Source: VXYL01 sp965116935
Lineage (GTDB): Bacteria; Pseudomonadota; Gammaproteobacteria; Pseudomonadales; Azotimanducaceae
Direction of reading: 5' to 3'
NCBI GenBank assembly: GCA_965116935.1
Contig: OZ220737.1
Coordinates: 2,790,001-2,854,000, forward strand
Length of the DNA: 64,000 nucleotides
How positions within the stretch are numbered: position 1 is the stretch's first letter; every line of letters starts with the position of its first letter. Shown piece by piece: positions 38,835 through 46,943 of the stretch. The translations under genes were made by a program, and so were the position numbers. The notes under the pieces are model-generated. The model did not search any database, was not told the DNA's origin, and saw only the letters and a program-made list of their open reading frames with translations.

Positions 38835-38980
38835 CTTCGCCTTCGGCGCGAGGAGCGTGACAGGCCCTCGCTTCGAGGCGCTTCTCACCGCGCCATCCGG
38901 CCGGTACGTTGGTGTTGCCTCGGCTTCGAGGCACAATCTTTGGAAATCAATGTCTTATGGAATATGTTCCATGGTAGGCA
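38835..38980. repeat. Family D dispersed repeat, copy 2
   Basis: A 146-bp match to 8701-8845 in the same orientation. It occupies the centre of the gap between holC and the next gene (38664-39005). Apart from a shorter related piece near 38711 (CTCGGCTTCGATGCACT), nothing else is seen there. Confidence 0.85.
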
Positions 38981-39005
38981 CCGCGCCCCGCGAGAGAGGA
39001 GGACA

Positions 39006-40238
39006 CTACGTTGCCTCCCCAATCTCTCCGAACACCTCCGCATCATGCTCCCCCAGATGCGGGGCGCGACGGCTGATGGCCCAGGGGCTCCCGCGCATTG
39101 CGTAGGGGGCGCCGGGGTAGGTGATGGTGCGGTCGAAGTCGTCGTGGTGCAGGGGCACCTGAAATCCGCGCGCCTTGAAGTGCTCGTCCTCGAACGCTTC
39201 CTCGGGGGAGTTGACGACGCCGACGGCCAATCCGGCGCGCTGGCAGCCGATGAAGAAATCCTGCGCCGGCAGTCGCGAGGCGATGAGCTTCAGTGCTTCG
39301 CGGCCGGCGCCGAAGATCGCGGTGATCTCGTCGTCGCTGCCGAGCCTCGACAACTCGAACGGCCCTTCCCAGTTCGCACCCATCTCCAGGAACACGGCTT
39401 CCGGCAGATCCTCGGCGAAGCCGAGCTCGCGCAGCCATGCAAGCAAGGCTCTGAACTCCTTCGGGGCGCGGGGTGGCACGCCGGTGTTGGCGTAACGGCC
39501 GTCGGCGCAGAGCTGCTGTGTCTCGCCGGAGGGGCGGGTTGAGGCATGGCGACCGGTCTGGCGCTGCACGGTCTGTTCGGCCACCAGCCAAGAATAGGAT
39601 GCCGCTTCCGTGGTCACGTTGCAGGCCGCCGTCATGCTGACGTCGATGAACTGCCCCTGGCCGGTGACTCCCCGATGCAGCACCGCCGTCAGTACCGACA
39701 TCACGGCGAAATGCTGCGCCGTGTGCAACGCCTGCATGGGGCCCCGGATGGGCGGCAGCGAATGGTCGTCGTAGCCGCAGGACCACGGGGGGCCGGAAGC
39801 GGCCATGATGGTGAGGTCCGTCGCAGGCAGGTCGCTCAAGGCATCGCCCCGGCCATACGGCGTCACCGCCACGTGGATGAGGTCTGGGCGGACCGTGCTG
39901 AGGTCGTCGTAGTCGAGCCCAAGTGCAGCCAGACGCTGGCGCGGCTCTGCCTCGAGCAGGATGTCGGCGCTGGCGATGAGTTGCCGGAAGCGCTCGCGGC
40001 CCTCTTTGAGGTCAAGGTCGATGACCACGCCGCGCTTGCTGGTGTTGTAGTGCCACCACCAAAGGCTGCGGTTCTCGCCGGGCTGGTCATCGAGGAACGG
40101 CGGATAGGCCCGGGCAGGGTCGCCACCCGGCGGCTCGACGAGGATCACATCCGCCCCCATGTCGCCGAGCAGCTTGGCGGCGAAGGCGACGCGCTCGCTC
40201 GCAAGTTCCACCACACGCAAGCCGGTGAGCGCCGTCAA
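39006..40238 (-). CDS. CaiB/BaiF CoA-transferase lacking the usual catalytic Asp
   Basis: A 410-residue family III CoA-transferase fold: GLRVVELASERVAFAAKLLGDMGADVILVEPPGGDPAR, NTSKRGVVIDLDLKEGRE, LGLDYDDLSTVRPDLIHV, and terminal APHLGEHDAEVFG. Where active homologues have a GD..(T)G motif with the nucleophilic Asp, this protein has RGPMQALHTAQHFAVM, with no Asp. It overlaps the stop of the upstream CoA-transferase by 4 bp. I infer a non-catalytic partner in a heteromeric enzyme with the product of 40235, similar in idea to the two-subunit benzylsuccinate CoA-transferases. Confidence 0.88.
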   Translation of the reverse strand: MTALTGLRVVELASERVAFAAKLLGDMGADVILVEPPGGDPARAYPPFLDDQPGENRSLWWWHYNTSKRGVVIDLDLKEGRERFRQLIASADILLEAEPRQRLAALGLDYDDLSTVRPDLIHVAVTPYGRGDALSDLPATDLTIMAASGPPWSCGYDDHSLPPIRGPMQALHTAQHFAVMSVLTAVLHRGVTGQGQFIDVSMTAACNVTTEAASYSWLVAEQTVQRQTGRHASTRPSGETQQLCADGRYANTGVPPRAPKEFRALLAWLRELGFAEDLPEAVFLEMGANWEGPFELSRLGSDDEITAIFGAGREALKLIASRLPAQDFFIGCQRAGLAVGVVNSPEEAFEDEHFKARGFQVPLHHDDFDRTITYPGAPYAMRGSPWAISRRAPHLGEHDAEVFGEIGEAT

Positions 40239-41539
40239 ATCACGCCCTCCTCAGCAAGCTTCGCCACCTCCTCGGGCGTGAAGCCAAGGAGGCCCGTAAG
40301 CACCTCTTCGTTGTGCTCGCCAAGGCAGGGGCCGGCGCGGGGATACTCCCAGTCTGTCTCGGAGAAATGCACCGGCTGGCCGTCCACCCGGACATCACCC
40401 ATCACGGTGTGTTGGACGGTCGGCCACAGGCCAAAGCCCTCGGTGGACGGGTCGAGATCGATCCGCTCTTGCGGTTTCTGCACCGCCGCCACGGGTACGC
40501 CAGCGCGGCGCAAGCGCTCCTGCACGTCGAACTTGCCACGGCCCGTGGTCCAGCGTTCGAGATGGGTGTCGAGAGCGTCCTGGTTGGCGACCCGCCCTGC
40601 ATGGACCGCGAAGCCCGGCTCGGAACACCAGGGCTCGGCAATGAGGCCCGCGAGCCGCCACCAGTCGCCGTCGTCGCGGCAGGCGATGGCCACCCATTCG
40701 TCGTCGCCCTTGCATGGATAGATGCCGTGGGGCGCCATCGGTGGCCAAGCGTTGCGGTTGCTGTGCGGACTGCCCTCGCGGCGGCTCGGACGACCGTTCA
40801 CGGTCCAGTCGAGCAAGGCGGGTCCGTGCAGCGCAAGGGCGGACTCCGTGCAGGCCAGATCCACCCACTGGCCGTCGCCCGTGCGCTGGCGGTGCACCAG
40901 CGCCAGCAGGATGGCCATGGCCATGTAGTAGCCGCCGGTGTGGTCCATGTAGGAATAGCCCCAGCCGGCCGGTTCGTGACCGGGCAGGCCGTTGGTGAAG
41001 GTGAGGCCGGACACGGCTTGCACGATCGGCCCCCAGGTCTTGAAGTCGCTGTAGGGCCCCACATGCCCGAAGCCGCAGTTGGAGACGTAGATGATGTCGC
41101 CGCGAATCTCCCGCATCCGTTCGTAGCCGAACCCCCAGCGCTCCAGCACTCCCTTGGCGAAGTTCTCGCTCACCACGTCCGAGATTTCGATCAAGCGCGC
41201 GAGGATGTCCTTGGCACGCTCGTCACGCAGGTTCAGCGTGATTCCGTACTTGCCGGCATTGTGGTTGTTGAAGGCGCCGCCGCGGTCGAGTCCCCGCTCG
41301 CCGTTCTTGTAGGGAGGCCCGCCGCGCAGGATGTCCCAGCGGCCTTGTCGCACCGGGTCTTCGATGCGGATCACTTCGGCGCCGAAAGCCGCCAGCCACT
41401 TGGTGGCGCCGGCACCAGCAAGCTGCCCGGTGAAATCGCAGATGCGAAAGGTGGAGAGGGCGCCTGAACCGTCTGGCGACGGCACGGACGTTTCCGCCGG
41501 CGAATCGGCGGTCACGAAACTGCGCTGCTCGCTCGTCAT
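40235..41539 (-). CDS. CaiB/BaiF CoA-transferase (catalytic partner)
   Basis: A 434-residue family III CoA-transferase. Blocks: FRICDFTGQLAGAGATKWLAAFGAEVIRIEDPVRQGRWD, GKYGITLNLRDERAKDIL, SENFAKGVLERWGFGYE. The catalytic Asp is present in YMDHTGGYYMAMAILLALVHR. The C-terminus is PCLGEHNEEVLTGLLGF. Its stop overlaps the start of the Asp-less homologue at 39006. ATG 41539 is chosen; ATG 41572 would add 11 residues. The substrate is not readable. Confidence 0.9.
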   Translation of the reverse strand: MTSEQRSFVTADSPAETSVPSPDGSGALSTFRICDFTGQLAGAGATKWLAAFGAEVIRIEDPVRQGRWDILRGGPPYKNGERGLDRGGAFNNHNAGKYGITLNLRDERAKDILARLIEISDVVSENFAKGVLERWGFGYERMREIRGDIIYVSNCGFGHVGPYSDFKTWGPIVQAVSGLTFTNGLPGHEPAGWGYSYMDHTGGYYMAMAILLALVHRQRTGDGQWVDLACTESALALHGPALLDWTVNGRPSRREGSPHSNRNAWPPMAPHGIYPCKGDDEWVAIACRDDGDWWRLAGLIAEPWCSEPGFAVHAGRVANQDALDTHLERWTTGRGKFDVQERLRRAGVPVAAVQKPQERIDLDPSTEGFGLWPTVQHTVMGDVRVDGQPVHFSETDWEYPRAGPCLGEHNEEVLTGLLGFTPEEVAKLAEEGVI

Positions 41540-41760
41540 GGATGCCAAGTCAACACTTTCGCGTAGCGGCAATCAACCGGTTGGGTGCGGCTTAGGACAT
41601 CTCGCACGGGCTTTCCGCCATTTCGTGCAACCCCGTGGCGGCAATGTCCGATTGGCCCCTCTTTGCAAATGGTGCTTCCCATGTGCGCGGGTTTGAGGCC
41701 GGTCGGCGCGGCGCGTCACGAGTGGTGAGAAAGGGAAACGCCCTGTGCTACGGTGGGAAC

Positions 41761-42669
41761 ATGGACGATCAAAAAAGGGCAGGGCTCGGTGCTCTGGCGA
41801 GGGGAGGCGGCTCGATGTCTCCCACGCTCAGGGCTCCTTCTGCGGCGCCCAGCGTTGCGCCATCCGGGTACCCGGTGGGCATGAGCGAAGAGGTCAAGGC
41901 GGTGGTGCGGCGTCAGCGCCAGCATCCCGACCTCCCGCCCGACTACAGGCCTTGGGACTTCGCTCTCGACTCCGATGGCTACTCGACCGGGGATGGCAGG
42001 CCAATGCCGACTGAGCTCCACAGTCGGCTCGGGAACCTGCTCACGGCTTGCCTCGACGACCATCTCCGGCGTCGATTCGGCGATAGATCGGCGGTGTTGA
42101 ATGATGTCAACGTGTATCCGGTTGAGGGCGCGCGAAACTACTACCTGCTGCCGGACCTGTTTGTCATTCTGGAGGCGGCGGGTCGCCCACGGCCGGAAGA
42201 TCGCCTCGACGAAAAGGACTTTGACCTGCACCAGTCCTACAAGCTCTGGCAGGAGCCGCCCATAGCCTTCGTGCTGGAGATCATCTCGCCGAAAACGGGC
42301 AGGCGCGACATCGAAGTGAAGCCGGCGCTGTACGAGGCGATGGGCGTGACGGAGTATTGGGTGTTCGACTCCAAGCGGCTCCTCGTTCCGGAGGGCTTGC
42401 GCTGCTGGCGCCTGACGGACGGCAGCTACCAGCCGGTAGCGCTGACGCCGCCGCCGGCAGGCGTCGGAATGCCGCCGGCGACATCGCTCGGCACATTCAG
42501 CGAGGAACTGGGGCTGTATTTCTGCATCGAGGGAAGGTGGCTTTGGCCCTACGACCCGGAGGTCGGCAAGGTGCCGACGCTTGAAGACCGGCGCAAGGAA
42601 ACGGAGGCGATGGCGGCCCGAATGGCGGAACTCGAAGCCGAACTGGCTCGGCTGCGAAAGCGCTCCTGA
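41761..42669 (+). CDS. Uma2 family putative endonuclease with C-terminal coiled coil
   Basis: A 302-residue protein. The Uma2/DUF820 nuclease core has YLLPDLFVI, AFVLEIISPKTGRRDIEVKPALYEAMGVTEYWVFD. A C-terminal tail, RRKETEAMAARMAELEAELARLRKRS, is a short coiled coil, as in many cyanobacterial Uma2 proteins. It has an N-terminal extension of about 45 residues compared with the gene at 8006. ATG 41761 follows GGTGGGAAC. The stop is 17 bp before the next CoA-transferase gene. Confidence 0.87.
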   Translation: MDDQKRAGLGALARGGGSMSPTLRAPSAAPSVAPSGYPVGMSEEVKAVVRRQRQHPDLPPDYRPWDFALDSDGYSTGDGRPMPTELHSRLGNLLTACLDDHLRRRFGDRSAVLNDVNVYPVEGARNYYLLPDLFVILEAAGRPRPEDRLDEKDFDLHQSYKLWQEPPIAFVLEIISPKTGRRDIEVKPALYEAMGVTEYWVFDSKRLLVPEGLRCWRLTDGSYQPVALTPPPAGVGMPPATSLGTFSEELGLYFCIEGRWLWPYDPEVGKVPTLEDRRKETEAMAARMAELEAELARLRKRS

Positions 42670-42686
42670 CCGGCGCTCGGCCACGC

Positions 42687-43907
42687 ATGGACAAGCACCT
42701 TTTCTCTGGCCTCAAGGTCATCGACGCCGCCACGGTCATCGCCGCTCCCGCGGCCGCCATGATGCTGGGCGACTTCGGCGCCGATGTGATCAAGGTGGAG
42801 CAGCCTGACGGCGACATGCTGCGGCTGCTGTCGCACCTGCCCGGCACGCCGAACGCCGGCAACCACTGGTTCTGGCAGATGGACGGCCGCAACAAGCGCA
42901 GCATCGTGCTGGACCTCAAGACCGAGGGCGGCATCGAGGTGCTGCGGCGGCTGGTGGCCGAATGCGACGTGTTCATCACCAACCAGCCGCACAGCGTGCG
43001 CGAGTCGCTCAAGACCCGCTACGAGGACTTGAAGCCCCTGAACCCGAGCATGATCTACGCCTCCCTCACCGCCTATGGCGAGGAAGGCCCGGAGCGCGCC
43101 CGCAAGGGCTTCGACCAGCTCGCTTACTGGGCGCGCAGCGGCCTGATGGACCTTATGCGCGAGCCGGGCACCATGCCGACCCAGGGCTTGCCGGGGATGG
43201 GCGATCACCCCACGGGCGTTGCCATCTATGCCGGCGTCGTCACTGCACTCCTCAATCGGGAGCGCACCGGCGAAGGCGGCATGGTGCACACCTCACTGCT
43301 CGCAAACGGTCTGTGGAGCGTGGCCGGCATCGCCGGCGGCGTGATGGCCGGCGGCGACATGCAGGCGTATCGAGAAGCCTCGAACCGCACCGGCGGCATG
43401 GGGCGCGTCTATCAGGCCAGCGATGGGCGCTGGCTGCAGTTCAACATGGTGCGCAACGACCACCTGCGCGACCTCATGTTCACCGCCATGGAGGCCACCC
43501 ACATCCTCGCCGACGAACGCTTCGCCACGCCGCAACTGATGTGGCAGAACCGGGAGGCCTTCGGCGAGGAGATCGCCACGATCATCGCCACGCGTACGTC
43601 GGACGAGTGGCTGGCCGCGTTCGCTGCCTTCGAGGTGCCCGTGAACCGCATCGCCTTGGTGGAGGAGACGGCCACCGATCCACAGATCCTCGAAAACCGC
43701 ATGGCTGTCGTGCCGGACGACCCGGAAGTCGGCGTGCCCTTGGTGCTCAACCATCCCATCAAGGCGACCAGCGTTCCCCAGGTAGGCCCCCGGCGCGCGC
43801 CGTCCTTGGGCGAGCACACCGAAGAGATCCTGAACGAACTCGGCTACACGGAAGAGGCGAGGGCAGCTCTAGCCGCCGCCGGCGCGGTGTTCATCGGCGA
43901 ACGCTGA
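42687..43907 (+). CDS. CaiB/BaiF CoA-transferase
   Basis: A 406-residue family III CoA-transferase. Blocks: GLKVIDAATVIAAPAAAMMLGDFGADVIKVEQPDGDMLR, NKRSIVLDLKTEGGIEVL, and the catalytic region GMGDHPTGVAIYAGVVTALL with the conserved Asp. The C-terminus is APSLGEHTEEILNELGY. It is about as distant from the other three copies in the window as they are from each other, so this is not a recent tandem duplication. Substrate unknown. Confidence 0.92.
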   Translation: MDKHLFSGLKVIDAATVIAAPAAAMMLGDFGADVIKVEQPDGDMLRLLSHLPGTPNAGNHWFWQMDGRNKRSIVLDLKTEGGIEVLRRLVAECDVFITNQPHSVRESLKTRYEDLKPLNPSMIYASLTAYGEEGPERARKGFDQLAYWARSGLMDLMREPGTMPTQGLPGMGDHPTGVAIYAGVVTALLNRERTGEGGMVHTSLLANGLWSVAGIAGGVMAGGDMQAYREASNRTGGMGRVYQASDGRWLQFNMVRNDHLRDLMFTAMEATHILADERFATPQLMWQNREAFGEEIATIIATRTSDEWLAAFAAFEVPVNRIALVEETATDPQILENRMAVVPDDPEVGVPLVLNHPIKATSVPQVGPRRAPSLGEHTEEILNELGYTEEARAALAAAGAVFIGER

Positions 43908-43922
43908 GCGGATGCGCCGCTA

Positions 43923-44086
43923 CTAGCAGGCAAGTCGGACATGTGACGGGCCTTTGGAGGGAAGGCATTCTGCCTTCCCTGGCGCCGACAGGCGCCTTCC
44001 TCTCCTAGGCGCGGTCAGCGCGCCTTAAGGGCGCGCAGGGAAGGCAGAATGCCTTCCCTCCAAAGGCCCGCCTGTTCACGCGCTAG
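43923..44086. repeat. Family A repeat, complete 164 bp, CTAG to CTAG
   Basis: The same four-hairpin structure and exact length as 14648-14811. Left flank CTAGCAGGCAAGTCGGACATG, right flank TGTTCACGCGCTAG. It shares its right CTAG with the next module. Confidence 0.93.
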
Positions 44087-44120
44087 GAGGCTGCGTCGTA
44101 GAAACGGCGCAGCCTCCTAG
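44083..44120. repeat. Family G hairpin module, CTAG to CTAG
   Basis: 38 bp: CTAGGAGGCTGCG, a loop of about 11 nt, then CGCAGCCTCCTAG. The stem includes both CTAG ends. A fragment (AGGAGGCTGC.CCGTAGAAA) is at 55314. Confidence 0.9.
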
Positions 44121-44200
44121 CCGAAGTGGTGAGCGAATGCGAACCCGGAGGCCAGCAGTTCGCGCAGCGAACTGCCAACGCGCCCGCCAGGGCGCGCTAG
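44117..44200. repeat. Family F module, CTAG to CTAG
   Basis: 84 bp, containing the hairpin GCAGTTCGCG-CA-GCGAACTGC. The last CTAG (44197-44200) supplies the stop codon of the potassium channel gene. An inverted copy lies on the other side of that gene at 44954-45000. Confidence 0.88.
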
Positions 44201-44922
44201 GATCGCTCAGCCTTGTCGGTGCCTACTTTGGCCGCGAAATCGCGCGGATCTTGCGCCGACAACGCGGCCGCAATCAGGCCCGCCGGCGCCGCGACAATGG
44301 CGAGGGAGACGATCAGCGTGATCGCCGCGAACGCCTTGCCGCCGGCGGTGATGGGATAGACATCGCCATATCCCACCGTGGTGAGCGACACCACGGCCCA
44401 CCACAGGCAATCCACAAAGGTGGAGAAATGCTCTGGCTGCACCTCGGCCTCGAAATGCCGTATGCCGATGGCGGCGAGGAACAGCATAATGCCCACCGTC
44501 GCGGCGAGCAGCGCGAACTCGTCGCGCACCGAGTGGAGAGCGGCGCCAAGGCGGGCCGTCGCCCTGCCGAAGCGGCCGAGCTTGAACAGAGCCAGAAGCC
44601 GAAACAGGCGCAAGACCCGAATCGCGAGCATCTCGTGGCCGCCGGCAAGGATCACGAGGCCCGGCACCCCGGCCAGCAAGTCGATGACGCCGTAGAAGCT
44701 GAAGGCATAGCGCCGGCCACCGAGATATAGCCGAACCGCGTACTCGGCCGAAAAGAGGATCGAAAGCGCAATCTCGAAACGACCGATCCATACCCCGGCG
44801 ATGCCGTCGCCCACGTCCGGCCCGAAGGCGATGGACACGGCGGAGAGGACGATCAGCGGTGCCGACAGGACATCGAGCCGACGCAGGACGGTGGCGTGGT
44901 CGTCGTGGCGTTGTCGGAGCAC
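44197..44922 (-). CDS. Voltage-gated-type potassium channel
   Basis: A 241-residue six-transmembrane ion channel of the Kv type. The selectivity filter is TTVGYGD, preceded by the pore helix FVDCLWWAVVSL. The S4-like helix carries regularly spaced positive residues (IRVLRLFRLLALFKLGRFGR), suggesting voltage sensing. S1-S3 hydrophobic segments precede it. The stop codon is provided by the CTAG end of a family F repeat, and a reverse copy of that repeat lies upstream of the start, so repeats flank the gene on both sides. Confidence 0.9.
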   Translation of the reverse strand: MLRQRHDDHATVLRRLDVLSAPLIVLSAVSIAFGPDVGDGIAGVWIGRFEIALSILFSAEYAVRLYLGGRRYAFSFYGVIDLLAGVPGLVILAGGHEMLAIRVLRLFRLLALFKLGRFGRATARLGAALHSVRDEFALLAATVGIMLFLAAIGIRHFEAEVQPEHFSTFVDCLWWAVVSLTTVGYGDVYPITAGGKAFAAITLIVSLAIVAAPAGLIAAALSAQDPRDFAAKVGTDKAERS

Positions 44923-44953
44923 GGATCCTTATCCTTTTGGGAGCCTGTACGCC

Positions 44954-45000
44954 CTAGCGGGCGCGTTGGCAGTTCGCTACGCGAACTGCCGCTTTCGTAG
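44954..45000. repeat. Family F module, inverted copy
   Basis: It starts CTAGCGGGCGCGTTGGCAG and contains the hairpin GGCAGTTCGC-TAC-GCGAACTGCC. It is the reverse complement of the inner part of 44117-44200. Confidence 0.85.
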
Positions 45001-45047
45001 GGAACCGATGCGGAGCATTCCCGGCTCCGCGTCGGGCCCTTGCCTGC

Positions 45048-45854
45048 CTATAGGCCGTCGAACCTCGGCGCGTCTCCGGCCACCGTCACGCGCCACATGC
45101 GGCGCACCTCGCCCTCGGGCCGGTTCAGCACGGGATAGTGCTGGGCGGCACGGTTGTCCCACATCACCACATCCCCGGGCCGCCAGCGATGCACGTAGCA
45201 GAACTCCGGGCGGTGGGCGTGGTTCGTCAGGTAGCTGAGCAGCCCCGCGCTCTCCTCCGTACTCATGTGCTCGAACCTGCGGGTGAACTCCCAATTGAGG
45301 AACAGCGCCGTGCGCCCCGTCTTTGGGTGCGTGCGCAGTGCCGGATGCACCGCGTCCTCCTCCGGCCGCCGGTGGGAACTCGCGTCGTGAACCGCGCGCA
45401 AGTTGGCCAGCAGGCGCTTCATGCCATCCGAGAGGGTCTCGAAGGCGAGATATTGATTGGCAAAGGCGGTCTCGCCACCCCGACTCGGCAGTTCTTGCGC
45501 GGCAAGAATGGAGATGGCGGGCGGGGTCGCGTCAAACGTCGCATCCGAATGCCAGCGACCGGTTCGGAGTCCGCTTGGCATGTTGATCGGCAGCACATAG
45601 GGATGGCTCTGAATCCCCGGCCCATGCGGGAACAGGTACAGATCGCCAAACCGCCGTGCAAAGGCAAGCTGGTCATCGGCGCTTAGGTGCTGGCGCGGAA
45701 ACACGAGCACCAGATACTCAAGAAAAGCCGTGTGGACCTGGGCAAAGGCGTCATCGTCGAGATGCGCCAAATCCACTTCCACCTCAGCCCCAATGGTGCC
45801 GGCGAGCGGCGTGACAGCCACCTCGCCCGCCACCTGCGAAAGCGCTTCCGCCAT
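45048..45854 (-). CDS. TauD/TfdA family dioxygenase
   Basis: A 268-residue Fe(II)/2-oxoglutarate dioxygenase. Iron ligands: HxD in GRWHSDATFDATPP and the distal His in NRAAQHYPVLNRP; the 2-oxoglutarate arginine is in RRMWRVTVAG. Blocks: VFPRQHLSADDQLAFARRFGDLYLFPHG and LPSRGGETAFANQYLA. It is a paralogue of the gene at 34339, but clearly divergent. ATG 45854 has GAGG upstream; ATG 45914 is an alternative. Confidence 0.92.
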   Translation of the reverse strand: MAEALSQVAGEVAVTPLAGTIGAEVEVDLAHLDDDAFAQVHTAFLEYLVLVFPRQHLSADDQLAFARRFGDLYLFPHGPGIQSHPYVLPINMPSGLRTGRWHSDATFDATPPAISILAAQELPSRGGETAFANQYLAFETLSDGMKRLLANLRAVHDASSHRRPEEDAVHPALRTHPKTGRTALFLNWEFTRRFEHMSTEESAGLLSYLTNHAHRPEFCYVHRWRPGDVVMWDNRAAQHYPVLNRPEGEVRRMWRVTVAGDAPRFDGL

Positions 45855-46046
45855 GAGTGCCTCTACATCAGCCAGAGCCGAGAGCAACCTACGATGTGCG
45901 TTGCTCGGGCGCAACCCCGGGCCATGCAGGGACTGGTCCGGCGTGTTCGGGAAAGAGCGTCAGCGCTACAAGAACCGTTGCCTTCGGACAACGCTTCTTG
46001 CCCCAGCCCAAGCCGTCCTATCACCCTGTCGGCATTCGGCCGGTTT

Positions 46047-46074
46047 GCGCCGTCCGAAGTCCGACAGGCTGTTA
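46047..46074. repeat. Terminal fragment of a family A/C repeat
   Basis: GAAGTCCGACAGGCTGTTA matches the end shared by families A and C. It supplies the TAA stop of the downstream-facing lipoprotein gene (46072-46074). Confidence 0.6.
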
Positions 46075-46761
46075 CGGCGCGGGGACGGTGAGGCGGCAGA
46101 GCAGGGTGTTGTGGGTCTCGAGGTCGGCCGTCCAGATGAGCCGCGCCTCCTGCCGCCATTGGATGCGGTCGTAGCCACCCTTGGGGCGCACGGTGGCTGG
46201 CGAGAACTCGTTGGCGAGGGGCCAGGCGCCGTCGTCGAAGTCTGGCGACATCCATCCTTCCGGAACGGAGCTCGCGCGGAATTCGCACGGCGCCACGCCG
46301 GGCCGCGGATCCGACTCCTCCTCGCAAGCGCGGTCGAGGGGCGCCTCGTGGACGGTGAGGCAGCGCCAACTCGCGTCTGATGCCGCGATCAGTTGCCCGC
46401 TCGCGGGGTCGGTGAACTGGGCGATGAAGCCACCGTCGCCCATCTGCTGATTGCTGGCGCCGATGTACTCGAGGCCGCTGTCATTCTCTTTGAAGTCCTT
46501 GGCGACGAGATTGATCTGCAGCGGGTAATCGCCATTGAAGACGAAGGACTCGGCGTTGAACGACCGCTCGGTCGTGATCGGCGTCGAGTCTTCGACGATC
46601 AGGCGCTCGCCGAGGTACAGGGCGAACCAGTTGTCGGCCCAAACCTCGCCGTGAATGGACACTCTTCCCGGCGAATCGATGGCGGTCGGCTCGATCGGCG
46701 CATCGCCGCAGCCGCCCACGGCCACGACGCCAAGGAGTGCAAACCTGTGCCGCAACGCCAT
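46072..46761 (-). CDS. Lipoprotein of unknown function
   Basis: A 229-residue protein. Its N-terminus MALRHRFALLGVVAVGGCGDAP is a lipoprotein signal with lipobox VGGC, so it should be membrane-anchored. Downstream there is a beta-rich domain (VSIHGEVWADNWFALYLGE, SFVFNGDYPLQINLVAKDF) and WMSPDFDDGAWPLANEFS, a pattern seen in carbohydrate-binding-like domains. Four cysteines in the C-terminal half may form disulfides. ATG 46761 follows GGAAGGG. No family assigned. Confidence 0.65.
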   Translation of the reverse strand: MALRHRFALLGVVAVGGCGDAPIEPTAIDSPGRVSIHGEVWADNWFALYLGERLIVEDSTPITTERSFNAESFVFNGDYPLQINLVAKDFKENDSGLEYIGASNQQMGDGGFIAQFTDPASGQLIAASDASWRCLTVHEAPLDRACEEESDPRPGVAPCEFRASSVPEGWMSPDFDDGAWPLANEFSPATVRPKGGYDRIQWRQEARLIWTADLETHNTLLCRLTVPAP

Positions 46762-46858
46762 GCGGTGCCCTTCCGTCGAGTGGATGGATGAATCGTAGCG
46801 CACCGCCACTCGCATGGAACGGGGTCGTGCAGCCGAAGGATCGTAGGCGCATCTTGTC

Positions 46859-46888
46859 GTAGGGGACGGGACAAGCCCGTCCCTACGG
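46859..46888. repeat. Family E hairpin
   Basis: GTAGGGGACGGG-ACAAG-CCCGTCCCTACG: a nearly perfect 11-12 bp stem, upstream of the lipoprotein gene. Related sequence at 20942. Confidence 0.8.
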
Positions 46889-46943
46889 CGCATCCATGTC
46901 GCTTCCGCGTCAGCCATCCATCCGGCGGCCCGGGGCGGCGGTG

